A stretch of 64,000 bases of DNA, from positions 1,240,001 to 1,304,000 of the forward strand of contig JBAJFG010000545.1 of NCBI GenBank assembly GCA_037903475.1, given 5' to 3'. Below are positions 37,901 to 49,260 of this stretch, one piece after another (the stretch's first letter is position 1; each line of letters begins with the position of its first letter). A model generated the notes under the pieces. The model saw only the letters and a list, made by a program, of their open reading frames with translations. It was not told where the DNA came from and did not search any database. Source of the DNA: Ancylostoma caninum (taxonomy: Eukaryota > Nematoda > Chromadorea > Rhabditida > Ancylostomatidae). Made by a program: the position numbers and the translations under genes.

Positions 37901-40842
37901 GTGGAAGAGATGGAGTCACTTGCTGGTCCTGCAGATGACGTCTCTACGGTCGTGAAGCCTGTAGTCGAGGTGAACGACGGGTCAGATGTTGTTGTGTCTT
38001 CTCTGACATGGGTTGTGGAAGAGATGGAGTCACTTGCTGTTCCTGCAGATGACGTCTCTACGGTCGTGAAGCCTGTAGTCGAGGTGAACGACGGGTCAGA
38101 TGTTGTTGTGTCTTCTCTGACATGGGTTGTGGAAGAGATGGAGTCACTTGCTGTTCCTGCAGATGACGTCTCTACGGTCGTGAAGCCTGTAGTCGAGGTG
38201 AACGACGGGTCAGATGTTGTTGTGTCTTCTCTGACATGGGTTGTGGAAGAGATGGAGTCACTTGCTGTTCCTGCAGATGACGTCTCTACGGTCGTGAAGC
38301 CTGTAGTCGAGGTGAACGACGGGTCAGATGTTGTTGTGTCTTCTCTGACATGGGTTGTGGAAGAGATGGAGTCACTTGCTGTTCCTGCAGATGACGTCTC
38401 TACGGTCGTGAAGCCTGTAGTCGAGGTGAACGACGGGTCAGATGTTGTTGTGTCTTCTCTGACATGGGTTGTGGAAGAGATGGAGTCACTTGCTGTTCCT
38501 GCAGATGACGTCTCTACGGTCGTGAAGCCTGTAGTCGAGGTGAACGACGGGTCAGATGTTGTTGTGTCTTCTCTGACATGGGTTGTGGAAGAGATGGAGT
38601 CACTTGCTGTTCCTGCAGATGACGTCTCTACGGTCGTGAAGCCTGTAGTCGAGGTGAACGACGGGTCAGATGTTGTTGTGTCTTCTCTGACATGGGTTGT
38701 GGAAGAGATGGAGTCACTTGCTGTTCCTGCAGATGACGTCTCTACGGTCGTGAAGCCTGTAGTCGAGGTGAACGACGGGTCAGATGTTGTTGTGTCTTCT
38801 CTGACATGGGTTGTGGAAGAGATGGAGTCACTTGCTGTTCCTGCAGATGACGTCTCTACGGTCGTGAAGCCTGTAGTCGAGGTGAACGACGGGTCAGATG
38901 TTGTTGTGTCTTCTCTGACATGGGTTGTGGAAGAGATGGAGTCACTTGCTGTTCCTGCAGATGACGTCTCTACGGTCGTGAAGCCTGTAGTCGAGGTGAA
39001 CGACGGGTCCGATGTTGTTGTGTCTTCTCTGACATGGGTTGTGGAAGAGATGGAGTCACTTGCTGTTCCTGCAGATGACGTCTCTACGGTCGTGAAGCCT
39101 GTAGTCGAGGTGAACGACGGGTCAGATGTTGTTGTGTCTTCTCTGACATGGGTTGTGGAAGAGATGGAGTCACTTGCTGTTCCTGCAGATGACGTCTCTA
39201 CGGTCGTGAAGCCTGTAGTCGAGGTGAACGACGGGTCCGATGTTGTTGTGTCTTCTCTGACATGGGTTGTGGAAGAGATGGAGTCACTTGCTGTTCCTGC
39301 AGATGACGTCTCTACGGTCGTGAAGCCTGTAGTCGAGGTGAACGACGGGTCAGATGTTGTTGTGTCTTCTCTGACATGGGTTGTGGAAGATATGGAGTCA
39401 CTTGCTGTTCCTGCAGATGACGTCTCTACGGTCGTGAAGCCTCTAGTCGAGGTGAACGACGGATCAGATGTTGTTGGCTCTTCTCTGACATGGGTTGTGG
39501 AGAGAAGGGGAGTTATAGGTGGATCAGATGATTTCGTTGAAGGAGTGGGCGTAGAATCTTCATTCGGCTTCGTCACACATGTAGTGTTTGTGATTTCCTC
39601 CGTGATTAACATTAGCACATATTTAGAAGAGGTGTTCTCTTCTTCCTCGGTGACTACAGAAGATGATGCGTTCCTCTTGACCTTTGAAGTAAATGTTGTT
39701 GTCGTTGTTGTACAGAGCTTGTCTTTCGAGATGAACGTCGTTGAAGTTGTGCTATTGGCTCTTGTTTCTGACAGCGACTTTGTCGAATTCGCATCACCAT
39801 AGCACATTCCCTCTTTCACGTTGCTTGCTCCAGTGTGGATTGAAACTGCCGCAGGAAAGGCTGAAAACAAGATAGTTTTTATTGTTACTGACTCGATGAA
39901 ATTTCTTTCGAAGGTCTATTGTTCGATCAGATTAAAATATCTATCCTCATAATTTCCTCTGACACCATGTGGATCATCTATCACGGTTAGAATGAGTGCG
40001 TAGATCTGCCCTGTAGTCACAAATAGTCATGCGCATGAAAAATCTTCAGAATTTACTCATACAAACTTTCCGAAACCCTCAACAGCTAGGCTGAATCCGA
40101 CAAAATTTTCACCAATTGCATCATAGTAAAAAGAGGAAAGTTAGGTCTGGAAGATAACATCAGTAGTCCCAGAAAGCAGACAAGCGAGCACCGAGCGAGT
40201 AAGAAGGAAGCTTGAAAGGGTCAGAGTGAGCATATTTCCTCTCCCTCAGCGTTTTCCCTATTTCGTTGCGAGGTCCGCTTTGCTGATCTTTTGACGCCAC
40301 GTTACTCTGTCGTGGTCCTGGTCGAGATGGATCGTAACCAACTTGAAGTCGGTGTGCGGAGTGTGAAGCCATCGTTGTTTCAGTCGTTCTTTTGGTCGCT
40401 TTCCTGGTATATCTAGAAGCCAATCCTACTGACTTTATCGCCTCCCGGAGGAAGGACGTAGTAGGTAGTAGTGGGTGGTAGTGGTAATAGGATGTGGGAT
40501 CTGACAGCTATCACGTTCTCTTTTAGTCTCCACCTGATCCGAACCGCTCATTCCTTCCTTCAGGAATTTCTCACCGGTATCTGACTCTACACATTCCAAG
40601 TACATTCCACATCATAGAATTCTAAAGCTGAGATGATTGTGAGCTGACGGATTCCAACAGGCATAGAGGACGACGAAGAATGAGGAAACTCCGCAAAACA
40701 ATTCCTTTTTTCGCTGTGATAGGTGTTCAAGTGAATGAATAAAAAACTGACCTCCTGTATCATTTCTTGTAGCTGACGCAAGCACTGGGATGACACCGCA
40801 AAAGCAGGCCACTAGAATTACGCCAATCAGGAGCCTTTCCAT
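34902..40842 (-). CDS. Gene B: secreted mucin-like repeat protein with vWA-like domain, ~1,144 aa
   Basis: Seven phase-consistent exons: 40842-40752, 39860-37086, 36810-36731, 36022-35811, 35750-35652, 35179-35118 and 35017-34902 (TAA). Exon 1 is a signal peptide (MERLLIGVILVACFCGVIPV). Exon 2 holds a Cys-containing Thr-rich domain (FISKDKLCTTTTTTFTSK) and then 20 tandem 38-residue repeats, about 55% Ser/Thr, which should be heavily O-glycosylated. Exons 3-7 form the vWA-like domain (HCLFVADLYSYG; STAGIAAYGYV; GRANCLVFFSAD; RVVAVGFNDTDLSNLV; VVDDILAAF). The DxSxS metal motif reads DLYSY, so it is lost. Start 40842 was preferred over the ATG at 40857 because a CTTTAG acceptor falls between them. 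Plausible roles, by analogy only, are surface-coat or secreted adhesin-type mucin. Confidence 0.85.
35399..35524. mobile_element. Small inverted-repeat element, GATTGG family
   Basis: The ends ATGTGGAGCGTTATA and TATAACGCTCAACAT pair over about 15 bases with two mismatches. The core contains GCGATTGGTCAAC. It lies in the intron of gene B between exons 5 and 6. Confidence 0.6.
36240..36500. mobile_element. GC-rich inverted-repeat element
   Basis: Both ends carry GCCGCGCCGCACC...GCGGCA(A/G)ACCAGCTGG in inverted orientation around a short unique core. The same modules recur at 51115-51372. It lies in the intron between exons 3 and 4 of gene B and is markedly GC-rich against the flanks. Confidence 0.6.
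37207..39490 (-). repeat. 20 x 114-bp tandem repeat inside gene B
   Basis: The string GACATGGGTTGTGGAAGA recurs every 114 bases from 37207 to 39373, with a variant start at 39487. Each unit encodes 38 residues on the minus strand (TTHVREDTTTSDPSF, then TSTTGFTTVETSSAG).  Only a handful of substitutions separate the units (for example at 37307, 37870, 37925, 39010 and 39238), so the array expanded or was homogenised recently. Because 114 is a multiple of three, the opposite strand is also open over the array; that is a by-product. Confidence 0.97.
40235..40420 (-). mobile_element. RTE-type LINE 3' fragment
   Basis: A minus-strand frame reads IPGKRPKERLKQRWLHTPHT and goes on to DQDHDRVTWRQKISKADLATK. 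This is the conserved C-terminal end of nematode RTE reverse-transcriptase ORFs, the same segment as at 58571-58760. It is strongly 5'-truncated and inactive, and lies in intron 1 of gene B. Confidence 0.8.
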
Positions 40843-40847
40843 TGCTC

Positions 40848-40849
40848 CT
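40848..40849 (-). promoter_or_regulatory. Probable trans-splice acceptor of gene B
   Basis: ATGACTTTAG ends five bases before the ATG at 40842. It removes the upstream ATG at 40857 from the mature message and so decides the start. Confidence 0.45.
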
Positions 40850-41731
40850 AAAGTCATAATAATAACTTCGTGGACTTTTCCAGCATAGTCAGCTTTGACG
40901 GAAGTGCGTTTTTCCGGAATCGGGAAACACGCGGCGCGAGCGGATCTTTCGCATTGGAATCCTCGCCATGATAGCCAACCATGGGGGGTTTTTAAAATAT
41001 TTATTTAGTTTTCTTGACAGTCGACGAAAAACTATCGGGAAGACCCTGACTTGCTATTATGGCGGTGATTCCAAAGCGAGCGGCGCGGTCGCGTCGCGTG
41101 CTCCCCGAGTCCGCAAAAAACGTACATCGATCTCCGCTTACATGCATATTGAGGCAATAATTGATTAAACATTTCAAAAATAAGTACTGTACAAAGGGCT
41201 GGTCTACAAACTTCAGCATGCTCGGAGAAATGAGTGATATCGTCTTTTCCTCACCAACACGTTGACAAAGGTAGAATTGATAGAGTTGTAGTGACCTGTT
41301 AGGAAAGGAATAAAGCGTTAAGAAGCACAGTTGAAGCTGTCGAGACGTTGAAACAGCTACAGAAGCTTTTTCATCTAAGTCCTCGCTGTCAATTTTCTAG
41401 GGCTGACTAACAGTTTAGAAAAAAGCCTTACTGTTGTTCGGCACTGTGATAACGTTTCGGTGACATCTGAACGAAGTTGACATCACCAGAACACAATATT
41501 GGGTAATATTACTGATAAAACACAAAGAGCAAACTTCTGTTCCTTGCGACATATCGCAAAAAAAAGAGCTGATCGCATGAAATCGCATGAATCTTGAGAT
41601 CGGAAGAGTGGACGAGTTTTACGCGGTTTTTTAACCATTTTGAATGGAATTTTTATTTTAAAATTAAGTTTGATATCTACATACCTGGCGTGCAGTCATC
41701 AAACCAAACCCTAGGTAGTGGACTAAAGTCT

Positions 41732-41959
41732 CTGTACAGTATAGTTGCACATTTATTCGACCGTTTGAATGTCGAATATTTCGAATATTCGAATGACCGA
41801 ATAAATTCGAATATGAGAGAAAAAAACTTTCTCCATCTTCCGACTTAGCCCAGAAAATGACGTTTTTGAATATGACAACTTTCGAATGAATTCGATCACT
41901 TGAATGAATCATTCGAACAATCGGATTCATTCGAATAAATGTGCAAGTATAATGTACAG
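41732..41959. mobile_element. AT-rich MITE built of TTCGAAT motifs
   Basis: The ends CTGTACAGTATAGTTGCAC (left) and GTGCAAGTATAATGTACAG (right) form inverted repeats that extend inward through CATTTATTCGA. The inside is nearly all permutations of GAATATTCGAATGA. TCT flanks both ends, a possible 3-bp target duplication. Confidence 0.7.
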
Positions 41960-43944
41960 TCTTTTCGGAACAGTTCTCAACTCGGTCTGAAACTGTTGGA
42001 ATCAGCAAGGCGACTGTAGCAAGGTGACTCGGTTTAATTTTTTCCTTAGATCAGGGTTTTTGCCTATATCTGCCCCGGAAATCTCGCAGGTGAAATTCTT
42101 ATTGGTGGAGGGGATTGTTTGACGTGTTTATAGCCAAAAAATCACTCATTCCGTATACTAATGCCATTTTCATTGGGTTACAGTAGGATCAGTGTAAAAA
42201 ATTGGAAGAAAATGCCACTTACTCAAGGTATTGAGAATTTAATGAAAATGTTCGCAAAGTTTGGGAAAAAAGCAGAACAGATTCTTTCCATCAGAAAAAG
42301 GAAATATCAAGAAAATTGGCAATTATGTATAATCTCAGTGAAGATAAAATTTCACTGTAGTTCTTTTCCATTGCTTTCTGATAAATTTCTTTTATTTCAT
42401 CACATTGAAGACAAGAAATGTGATGATTTTACTGCATTGACTGTCATCATTTATTGACCACTGACAGGCTGCATTGATAATCAGAGTATGGGCGAAAAAA
42501 TCAGGTAAATGACGTTTTATCTTTCGATAGAAGACATTTCCTGGTCTATTTACGACTTAAGCGATTTCTTCTAACTGTAGGGTTCTAGCACAACATTTAC
42601 GACATTTATAATGTCATTCATGGTGAATGAGGACGGGAAGATGACAGCGACACCGTGCGGAGGTTTAACCAGCCGGATTAAAGGTTATTGCCTTAAGAAA
42701 TCGGAAAACACCGAAAATGATGGGGAAGATCTTGTTCGAGGAAATGCACTTAACGGCGTTAAAGAATTGAATTCAAATTTTGAAAAAAATTCAATAGTAT
42801 TGATTTAATACTATCATTAGATTCCACAGCCTCCACCTTACGCCAAAGCTTTTTAGGATATGTTTTATAAGTGGCAAGCCAGTCGTATTCCCTCTGAACG
42901 AGATCTGAGTTAGCTGTAGAGATGCAAGGACACCTCTTATGTCAAATATCGAAGATTATGTATTGCTATCCACACAACTGTAGTTACGGCTTCAAGTCAG
43001 AAACTGGCGTCAGAACACACTTCCTCAATGCCGATTATGCAAGCGTCCACAGACACTTACCCCCCCCCCCCCCTTCCTCTCCTCTCCCGCGCGGCGTCAG
43101 GCCACTTTGCCTCCTTGAATATGAGAAAAACAGCCAAGCGCGGTTAGAAAGACGCATTTCAGGGCCTTATTGATCATACTAGAACAATACTGAACCGTCA
43201 TTCCTGGGAAAACATCGGAAACACCTTTTTTACGCACTGTCCGACCGGAACCTGCCACGTGTGTGTGGCAGGTGTCCGATAATCGAAAGCTCAACCCAGG
43301 TGGTGCTAAGGCCAACCTTGTGAGGACGTGAATGATATGAAGAGAAAAGGAAATAGCGACTTACTACTTTGAAAAGAAGATGAAACAGTTAAGCGCATCC
43401 TTCAATCGTGGACACAATGGTTCTGTAATGGATCCTTTTCAGCTGCTGGTGCTGATGGATGGACTACTGCTATACCTCACGCGGAATGTAGCAGCAAGCA
43501 CCTCGGGTGACAATGATTTCGATGCATATTGATTATAAGGCCGTGCTGCAGCGCCATCGAAGATACGCTGTCGAAAATAGATAGGTAGCGAAGTCGATGT
43601 CGCCGAACTACGTACGTTACTCAGGATGCTACACTTCATGTGGAGTATGGAGGTAGGCAGAGGTGTAATATAGTAAGAAAAGAATGTGTAAAGGAATTCA
43701 TTGATTTCATTCTTGATTTCTCTGTCCCGGCAGTATTTCTAGTATCGATCGAGCACGGTCCAAATCAATTACTAATCTAAGGACCACCTCTTAAACTCGA
43801 ATATTTGGGAAAGCAGGCTATATCCAGAACTTCTCCTCGTTTCCACAAGGTTGCATCGCTCTCTGCTATCCGAGCAACCAATTTTTTTGCACGTTATTTC
43901 AACATGGAATATTCGATATCTGGCCGGTCGATTCTCTGATATAC

Positions 43945-44008
43945 GTGGTGCGGAATGGCTCAGCTGACGGGCGGTACAGCGTGAGGCAAGGATTTTTGAG
44001 AGAGACTG
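43945..44008. mobile_element. Solo end of the mariner-like MITE
   Basis: The sequence from GGCTCAGCTGACGGGCGG to TTTTTGAGAGAGACTG, followed by TA, matches the right half of the 53376-53519 element. The left half is missing. Confidence 0.6.
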
Positions 44009-44143
44009 TATGTGTACTTTGTTCTAATGTTCCTTAAGAGATATTGAAGAGCTTGTTGTTATCCATCATGTTATTCAAAGCGGCGTCACAACGAATGCAG
44101 TGATTTGCAACACACGCAACTCTTTCGACAGAATGCGACAGCT

Positions 44144-45389
44144 TTATTTAACGAGATTTCGACAATCCACGAACAGTATACGAACAAAGCCATAGGTGCG
44201 AAGTCCCGGTTTTGAACTATTTTTATTTCCGAAGAGGTAGTGGCTGATGTACTTTATGAGCTCCGTTTCCTGAAAAACAAAATAGAGAATGTTCACAAGT
44301 CTCATGCATGGTTCAGGATTGCTTCTATAAGCAGAAGTAAGCATTGCCTTTTTTTCTTCGAACTTAGGTTTATAGAGTTGACAGAAAATGCCGATTCCAG
44401 CACGAAAATAGAGGTGACATGTCAAATTTTGACCCTTTTGCGCAAATTTTGAGAGAATTCTCTGAAGTGCCATATCTACGACATGCTTATCGTAATCTTG
44501 CTAAAATGGGGTTACGGTGCAGGATGGGTACGATATTCCTCCATCCCCAAATTCAGAGTTTCAGTGGAAGAAAATTGAAGTTTTTTCTCGTTAATGTGGA
44601 ATAGTGCCGGCAGAGTTTTTAGAAACAACAGTGCTTTTTTTCTGGCTTTTTCACTCAATCAGGGGTATTTTTGCTAGTTTTTTATTACTGTTTTTTATTT
44701 GATGGCACGTCACTTTGTGAATTAGTGTAGCAGACCAATATTATAATTAAATGGGTTGAAAATGATTGATATCTTATGAGAAACCTAGAGGAAATTCACC
44801 GAATAGTGATGTTGCTGAGTCCTTCTGCGTTGATTTTATGTTCGGAGTAGCATGTGCTGCGGCAGAACCTCCGTTCGGTTTCTTGGCTGGTACAGTATTT
44901 GAGACTATGTGCTTAGCTGTGATAGTTTCGTAAGTGACAGTTGTCTTGACGCCATTTTCTGTTTCCTCCATAGAAGAACTATTTCGTTTTGTTTCCATAA
45001 CGAATGTTTTCACTGTTGTTTCACATTTTTTGTCTTTTGACGTGAATTTTTTCACTGAAGAACAGTTACAGCTGCTTTCGTGAGTAGATTCGTCTGGACT
45101 GTAGGTCATCAGCGGCGCTTGACACTTCAACTCTTTTCCTGTGTCCGGCAGTTCTACGCTGAGCTCTGAAAATTCACAATGTACATTGTTAAGGAGTGAG
45201 GAGAACATCCAGAAAAACGCAAATCTACTATCTACTTCTCTCGATTTACAATGGGGTGAGAGCCTAATAACGACGTAGTAGAAGTGAAATTTACAGTAAC
45301 CAACCCACTGCAGGACCACTTGATAGCGTTGTCGCGAGAACGACAGCTTCAAGAATGCAGAACGCTGTGAGATGCCTGGAACTTGTCAT
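44144..45389 (-). pseudogene. Gene D: broken paralogue of genes A-C
   Basis: Exon 1 (45389-45305) is a signal peptide (MTSSRHLTAFCILEAVVLAT). Exon 2 (45165-44800) is a Cys/Thr-rich N-terminal domain clearly related to gene B (FTSKDKKCETTVKTF; METKRNSSSMEETENG) and ends in the same phase, but has no tandem repeat. The conserved 80-nt vWA exon was not found. The next vWA exon is recognisable at 44269 (ETELIKYISHYLF, then GLRTYGFV) but runs into TAA at 44144, and later vWA exons are absent. The gene is either dead or makes only the secreted N-terminal domain. It is on the same strand as A-C and between B and C. Confidence 0.7.
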
Positions 45390-45394
45390 CTATC

Positions 45395-45396
45395 CT
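45395..45396 (-). promoter_or_regulatory. Probable trans-splice acceptor of gene D
   Basis: GATGTTTTCAG ends five bases before the ATG at 45389. Confidence 0.45.
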
Positions 45397-46401
45397 GAAA
45401 ACATCAATTTTTATTCTCGTATCCAGTGGGTTGCTATTAAGGACAACAGCTATTCGCAATGCACTATTTTTTTGAAACGAAATTCATTGGGATGCCTATA
45501 GACGACGACTTTTCAGCGAATAACTTTTGTTCTATACCACCTCGATTTTGTAGGCTACTAAAATTCAAAAACAATCGCATAGAATCTGAGGATCGCTAGA
45601 TCTCTCATCCGCAGGGTAGGGTAGCCGCGTCCCTATCTTTACAACGTCAAAAACATAATAAAACCACTAAAGACTAGTGTAAGTGTTGGAAAGGTGTGAT
45701 GAGAAACTAGGCGGGACCGCTGGTTCATGATTGGTTGATTCAGACAACTAGCCCCTCATCTCGCTGTCAACCTATCAAATGTTCGCGCTGCATGAAGACA
45801 AATATGAGACTCATTCGAAAACGAGTAAGGGCGAGCTGACAAGAAAAAACTGAGAATTTCTCCATTGCCACTGCTGTTGACCATACAACAATGAAGAACT
45901 CTCAAAAAAAAAAGGAAGAGCAGAGGAAATAACAGGTCCTTTGGAAATTAGCTTCTTTGGTGATTCAGAATAGCCAGAGTATGGCCTTATCAATGTCAAT
46001 ATTGATAATCACTCTGAAAAAAGTCTAGGTTTCTGATGATAACATTTCATTGAAACTCCAGTGATGTCATTTTCTTTGAAACTTCTAGAGCTAACCAACA
46101 CCATGAGAAGGGGGACTTTAGAAATATTTCAGTGAAGCTCCTACTAAATATTGACGGGCAGTAATGAATACAGTTGAATACATTGAATACAATATTCAAC
46201 GAGATGCTTCAGATATACATTGACAAAATCAGTGAACCATACCTGCGCGCGAAATATTCTCTGGTTATACCAATTACATGGACCTTGAAGGCAGTTCGTG
46301 TATGGAATTTATCATCGTGTGAACAAAGACAGTTTTATTCCTGATATTCTCAGTGTTGGACCTACATTTAAACCGGTTTGACAAGCCAGTTTTAACATTA
46401 A

Positions 46402-46862
46402 AGGCAGCAGGAGCTGAAATTCTCGACTCTGAGCTGAGCTGCGGGTGGTGAGGTACAGACTCGGCACATCATAAATGTGAAACGAACACAGACAGTGATG
46501 GCTTACCTGCAGAGAAAATGGAACATTCGTCGAGAACACGCATGGCTGTGTTCGTGCGCGGACAAGTTTTCCCCGGCGCGAAAGCCATTGCGGCGCGTGG
46601 TTTCGGCCGAGTCCCGCCATGAAACCCTGTGAATTGAATGCATTTCATTTCCCTTTGCGCCAAACCACGCACCGCAATGGCTTTTGCGCCGTGGAAAATT
46701 CGTCCGCGCGCGAACACGGCCAGGCGTGTTCGCGACGAATGTTCCATTTTCTCTGCAGGTAAGCCATCATTGTCTGTGTTCGTTTCACATTTATGATGTG
46801 CTGAGTCTGTGCTTCATCACCCACAGCTCAGCTCGGAGTCGAGGATTTCGCTCCTGCTGCCT
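46402..46862. mobile_element. 461-bp palindromic element flanked by TTAA
   Basis: Two arms of roughly 200 bases are inverted copies (AGGCAGCAGGAGC at the left end, GCTCCTGCTGCCT at the right end), with a small unique centre near 46620. TTAA stands directly on both sides (46398-46401 and 46863-46866), as expected of a piggyBac-type target duplication. The arms include GTGAAACGAACACAGACA and GGAAAATGGAACATTCGTCG-type segments. No coding sequence is present. Confidence 0.8.
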
Positions 46863-47054
46863 TTAAGTAACTAGTACAATTGCATAAATGGAACACAATA
46901 TTGAAGGACAAAATTTTGCTGCTGGAAAGCAAACCTACTTAACCAACATAACATATCACGGATTTGTGATGTATTTTATCTCTTGTATGGTGAGGCCGAA
47001 AATTACCCATGCACATACCTTGAATCGAATAAAATTCTGTACAAGGACTCTGAC

Positions 47055-47107
47055 TCCTCCATGGAAGAACTATTTCGTTCTGTTTCCATAACGAATGTTT
47101 TCATCGT
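47055..47107 (-). pseudogene. Fragment of a fifth family member's N-terminal exon
   Basis: About 53 bases (GAAGAACTATTTCGTTCTG, TTTCCATAACGAATGTTTTC) repeat the piece of gene D exon 2 at about 44968-45020 with only a few differences. No other part of the gene was found nearby, so this is a relic of a duplication. Confidence 0.65.
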
Positions 47108-47669
47108 ATTACTGGCGTACACAATTCAGATATTAGATAGCTCTCATGGAGATAGTACAATTGTTGTGGATTAAATTTAATTGTGCCAGCTCATCACATA
47201 GAGTTAAGGACTTCCAAACACAGTTTTACAACAAACACAGACCATCCTTAGAATTCTGATTCCACATATGAATATTGGAAGCTGTATGAACAGCCCTGCA
47301 CTTAGTATAAATTGCCCCTACATCACGTTTATCGATGTGCTGGAAGTTGGATATTGTACTGTCGGTTCCACGAATTTTGTCACTTGGCCGTCCGCCAAGA
47401 TGAGGTAAGTCTCCCCACATTGTTACAGATGAGACACGTTTTGGTGCGCTTCCAGCTCGGCGATTGAAAGCTGACTATCGTTGCGGATAAATGAGTATCA
47501 CTTGAAGACCCGCATCTTATATTGTCTACAGTCTGCAGACCGCATAAGGATGTGTAAGGCAAGAGTCACCAGTGATGGACAAGCACTTGTTCCAGTTGTT
47601 CATGCTTGAGCTCCTAGTCGCAATCCAGAAGGCTTCAAGTACTTGTTGGATATTATAATCATTCATGTG

Positions 47670-49260
47670 CAGGGTCAAGCATGACGATAGGAAAAACGGA
47701 CCCTCAATACGACCCCCCCCCTATTCCCTCGTCCAATCCCCACCTTTTCACGACCCCCCCCTCTGCTCTCGAATGTTTCTCTGTCCACTGAGCACTCAAC
47801 GAAGAAGACACAAAAGAAACACATTGAAAGCACAAAATTAGAACTAAAAGGAAGTAAAACAATCTTGAGGTCGATATGCATCCTTTCTTATCCGATAGGA
47901 CTAGACAGCCAGCAAGAGCGATCACGTCATCATGTGTCAAAACAGGACTGCTTGGGAGCGCATAGCTCGGTTTCAGCGCCAGCATTTGCGCGGCCGCGGG
48001 TTCGATCCCAAAAAATTTTTGCACGAGTCGGAACCGCTTCAGAATTTAGTGTTGAGTAGAGAGGATGGAAAGATTTGAAAATGAGGTGAGGGAAGCGGAA
48101 CCGATCGATTACACATGCGAGAATTTGACTGTAGGGCCCGCCATTTTGTGGAAAAGGGTGAATTATACCTTGTACTGAAATTCTCTGACACCAAATCAAC
48201 AGATGCTTTTCAGTGTGTGCATAGAGGACAATCAGTCCTATATTTTGCCAGAGTTTCAATTTTCTATGTGTTCATACTTTTTTGGGAGCTCGATGGGAAA
48301 TCGATGGGAAATTTGCCGATCTTCCCATCGATTTCCCATCTAAATTGTGGGAAAACGAGCGAGCTTCGTGGAGCTAGATTCTGTATTCAAATGGGGAATT
48401 TCCTCGCCTAAAACTCGTAACAGGAAAGTTTCCTTGATTTTTGCAAATTGCTTCTCAGTGGTTTCCCAAACGGATTTGCTCCATTTTCACCATCTGTTCA
48501 AATTGCGAGGTTTTCACTTCTTCAACTCCTATGAAGAGAATTTGCCTTTTACCAAAATTTCATTACCTTCACGTGATAGAGCTCCAAGCATTCATTCTTT
48601 GTCCCCATTATCGCGCCCCAATATTTGCTCCTGCTTCAGTGAGTTAGATGGGAAATTTCCCCTCGGAGACCCGAAAATTTGGAAAATTTCCCATCGAGCT
48701 CCCAAAAACAAATGAAGCCTTAGAAAATTGAAACTCTGGCAAAAGATAGAGCTGATCATCCCCTATGGATATATCGAAAAGCGTTCGCTGAATTTGAGTC
48801 AGAGAACTTCAGCACGAGGTCTAAGCACCCTACTTTTTCACGTTCTGACGGGCCCTGCAGGCGAATCCTCGCATGTGCAATCGATTGATCTCGCTACCCA
48901 CACTCTATTTTTTAAACATTCCCGTCCTCTTCACTCCACACTTGATTTTGAAGTGATTTCGACCCGTGCAAAAATTTGTTGAGGGGGCCGGGAATCGAAC
49001 CTGTGGGTGCGCCAAAGCCGATTCCTCTCATGCGCTGCCAATCACTCCTGTTTCAACACGTAATGACGTGATAGTTCCTGCTGGCAATGGTGGACCGTCA
49101 TTCATAATGTCATAAAACAGTCACGAATTTACGTTCAATGGTCAAACCACCCCTCTACTTACCCCACCCCCACCTCTCCAAACGACCCCTCCCCCTTTCC
49201 CAACCCCCCCCCCCCCGCACGACCCCCTCATGGGAAGTTCCCATCGGACGCTTGACCCTG
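47670..49260. mobile_element. 1,591-bp foldback hAT-like element
   Basis: The ends CAGGGTCAAGC and GCTTGACCCTG are perfect inverted repeats of the CAGGG type seen in hAT elements. They are flanked by a perfect 8-bp duplication TTCATGTG (47662-47669 and 49261-49268), the hAT hallmark. Two long inverted arms (about 47900-48300 and 48650-49090) enclose a short centre of repeated CGATGGGAAAT motifs. Poly-C tracts lie near both ends. No transposase is present, so it is non-autonomous. Each arm contains a tRNA-like segment with a box B (47998-48008 on plus; 48991-49001 on minus). Confidence 0.85.

Larger units (their letters stand above)
40850..44143. other. Intergenic stretch with transposon debris
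   Basis: No gene is supported. It holds an AT-rich MITE (41732-41959), a C14 run near 43060, a solo mariner-like element end (44008) and short open frames without splice support, such as 43639-43442 on the minus strand. Confidence 0.5.

Noticed and set aside
37207..39490. CRISPR-like array
   Set aside because: Units are directly adjacent and coding, without unique spacers, in a eukaryotic gene.
37094..39802. A 902-residue open frame on the plus strand over the gene B array
   Set aside because: It exists only because the repeat length is a multiple of three and lacks stops on both strands. The minus strand has a signal peptide, matching splice phases and a Ser/Thr-rich composition shared with paralogues; the plus frame has none of these.
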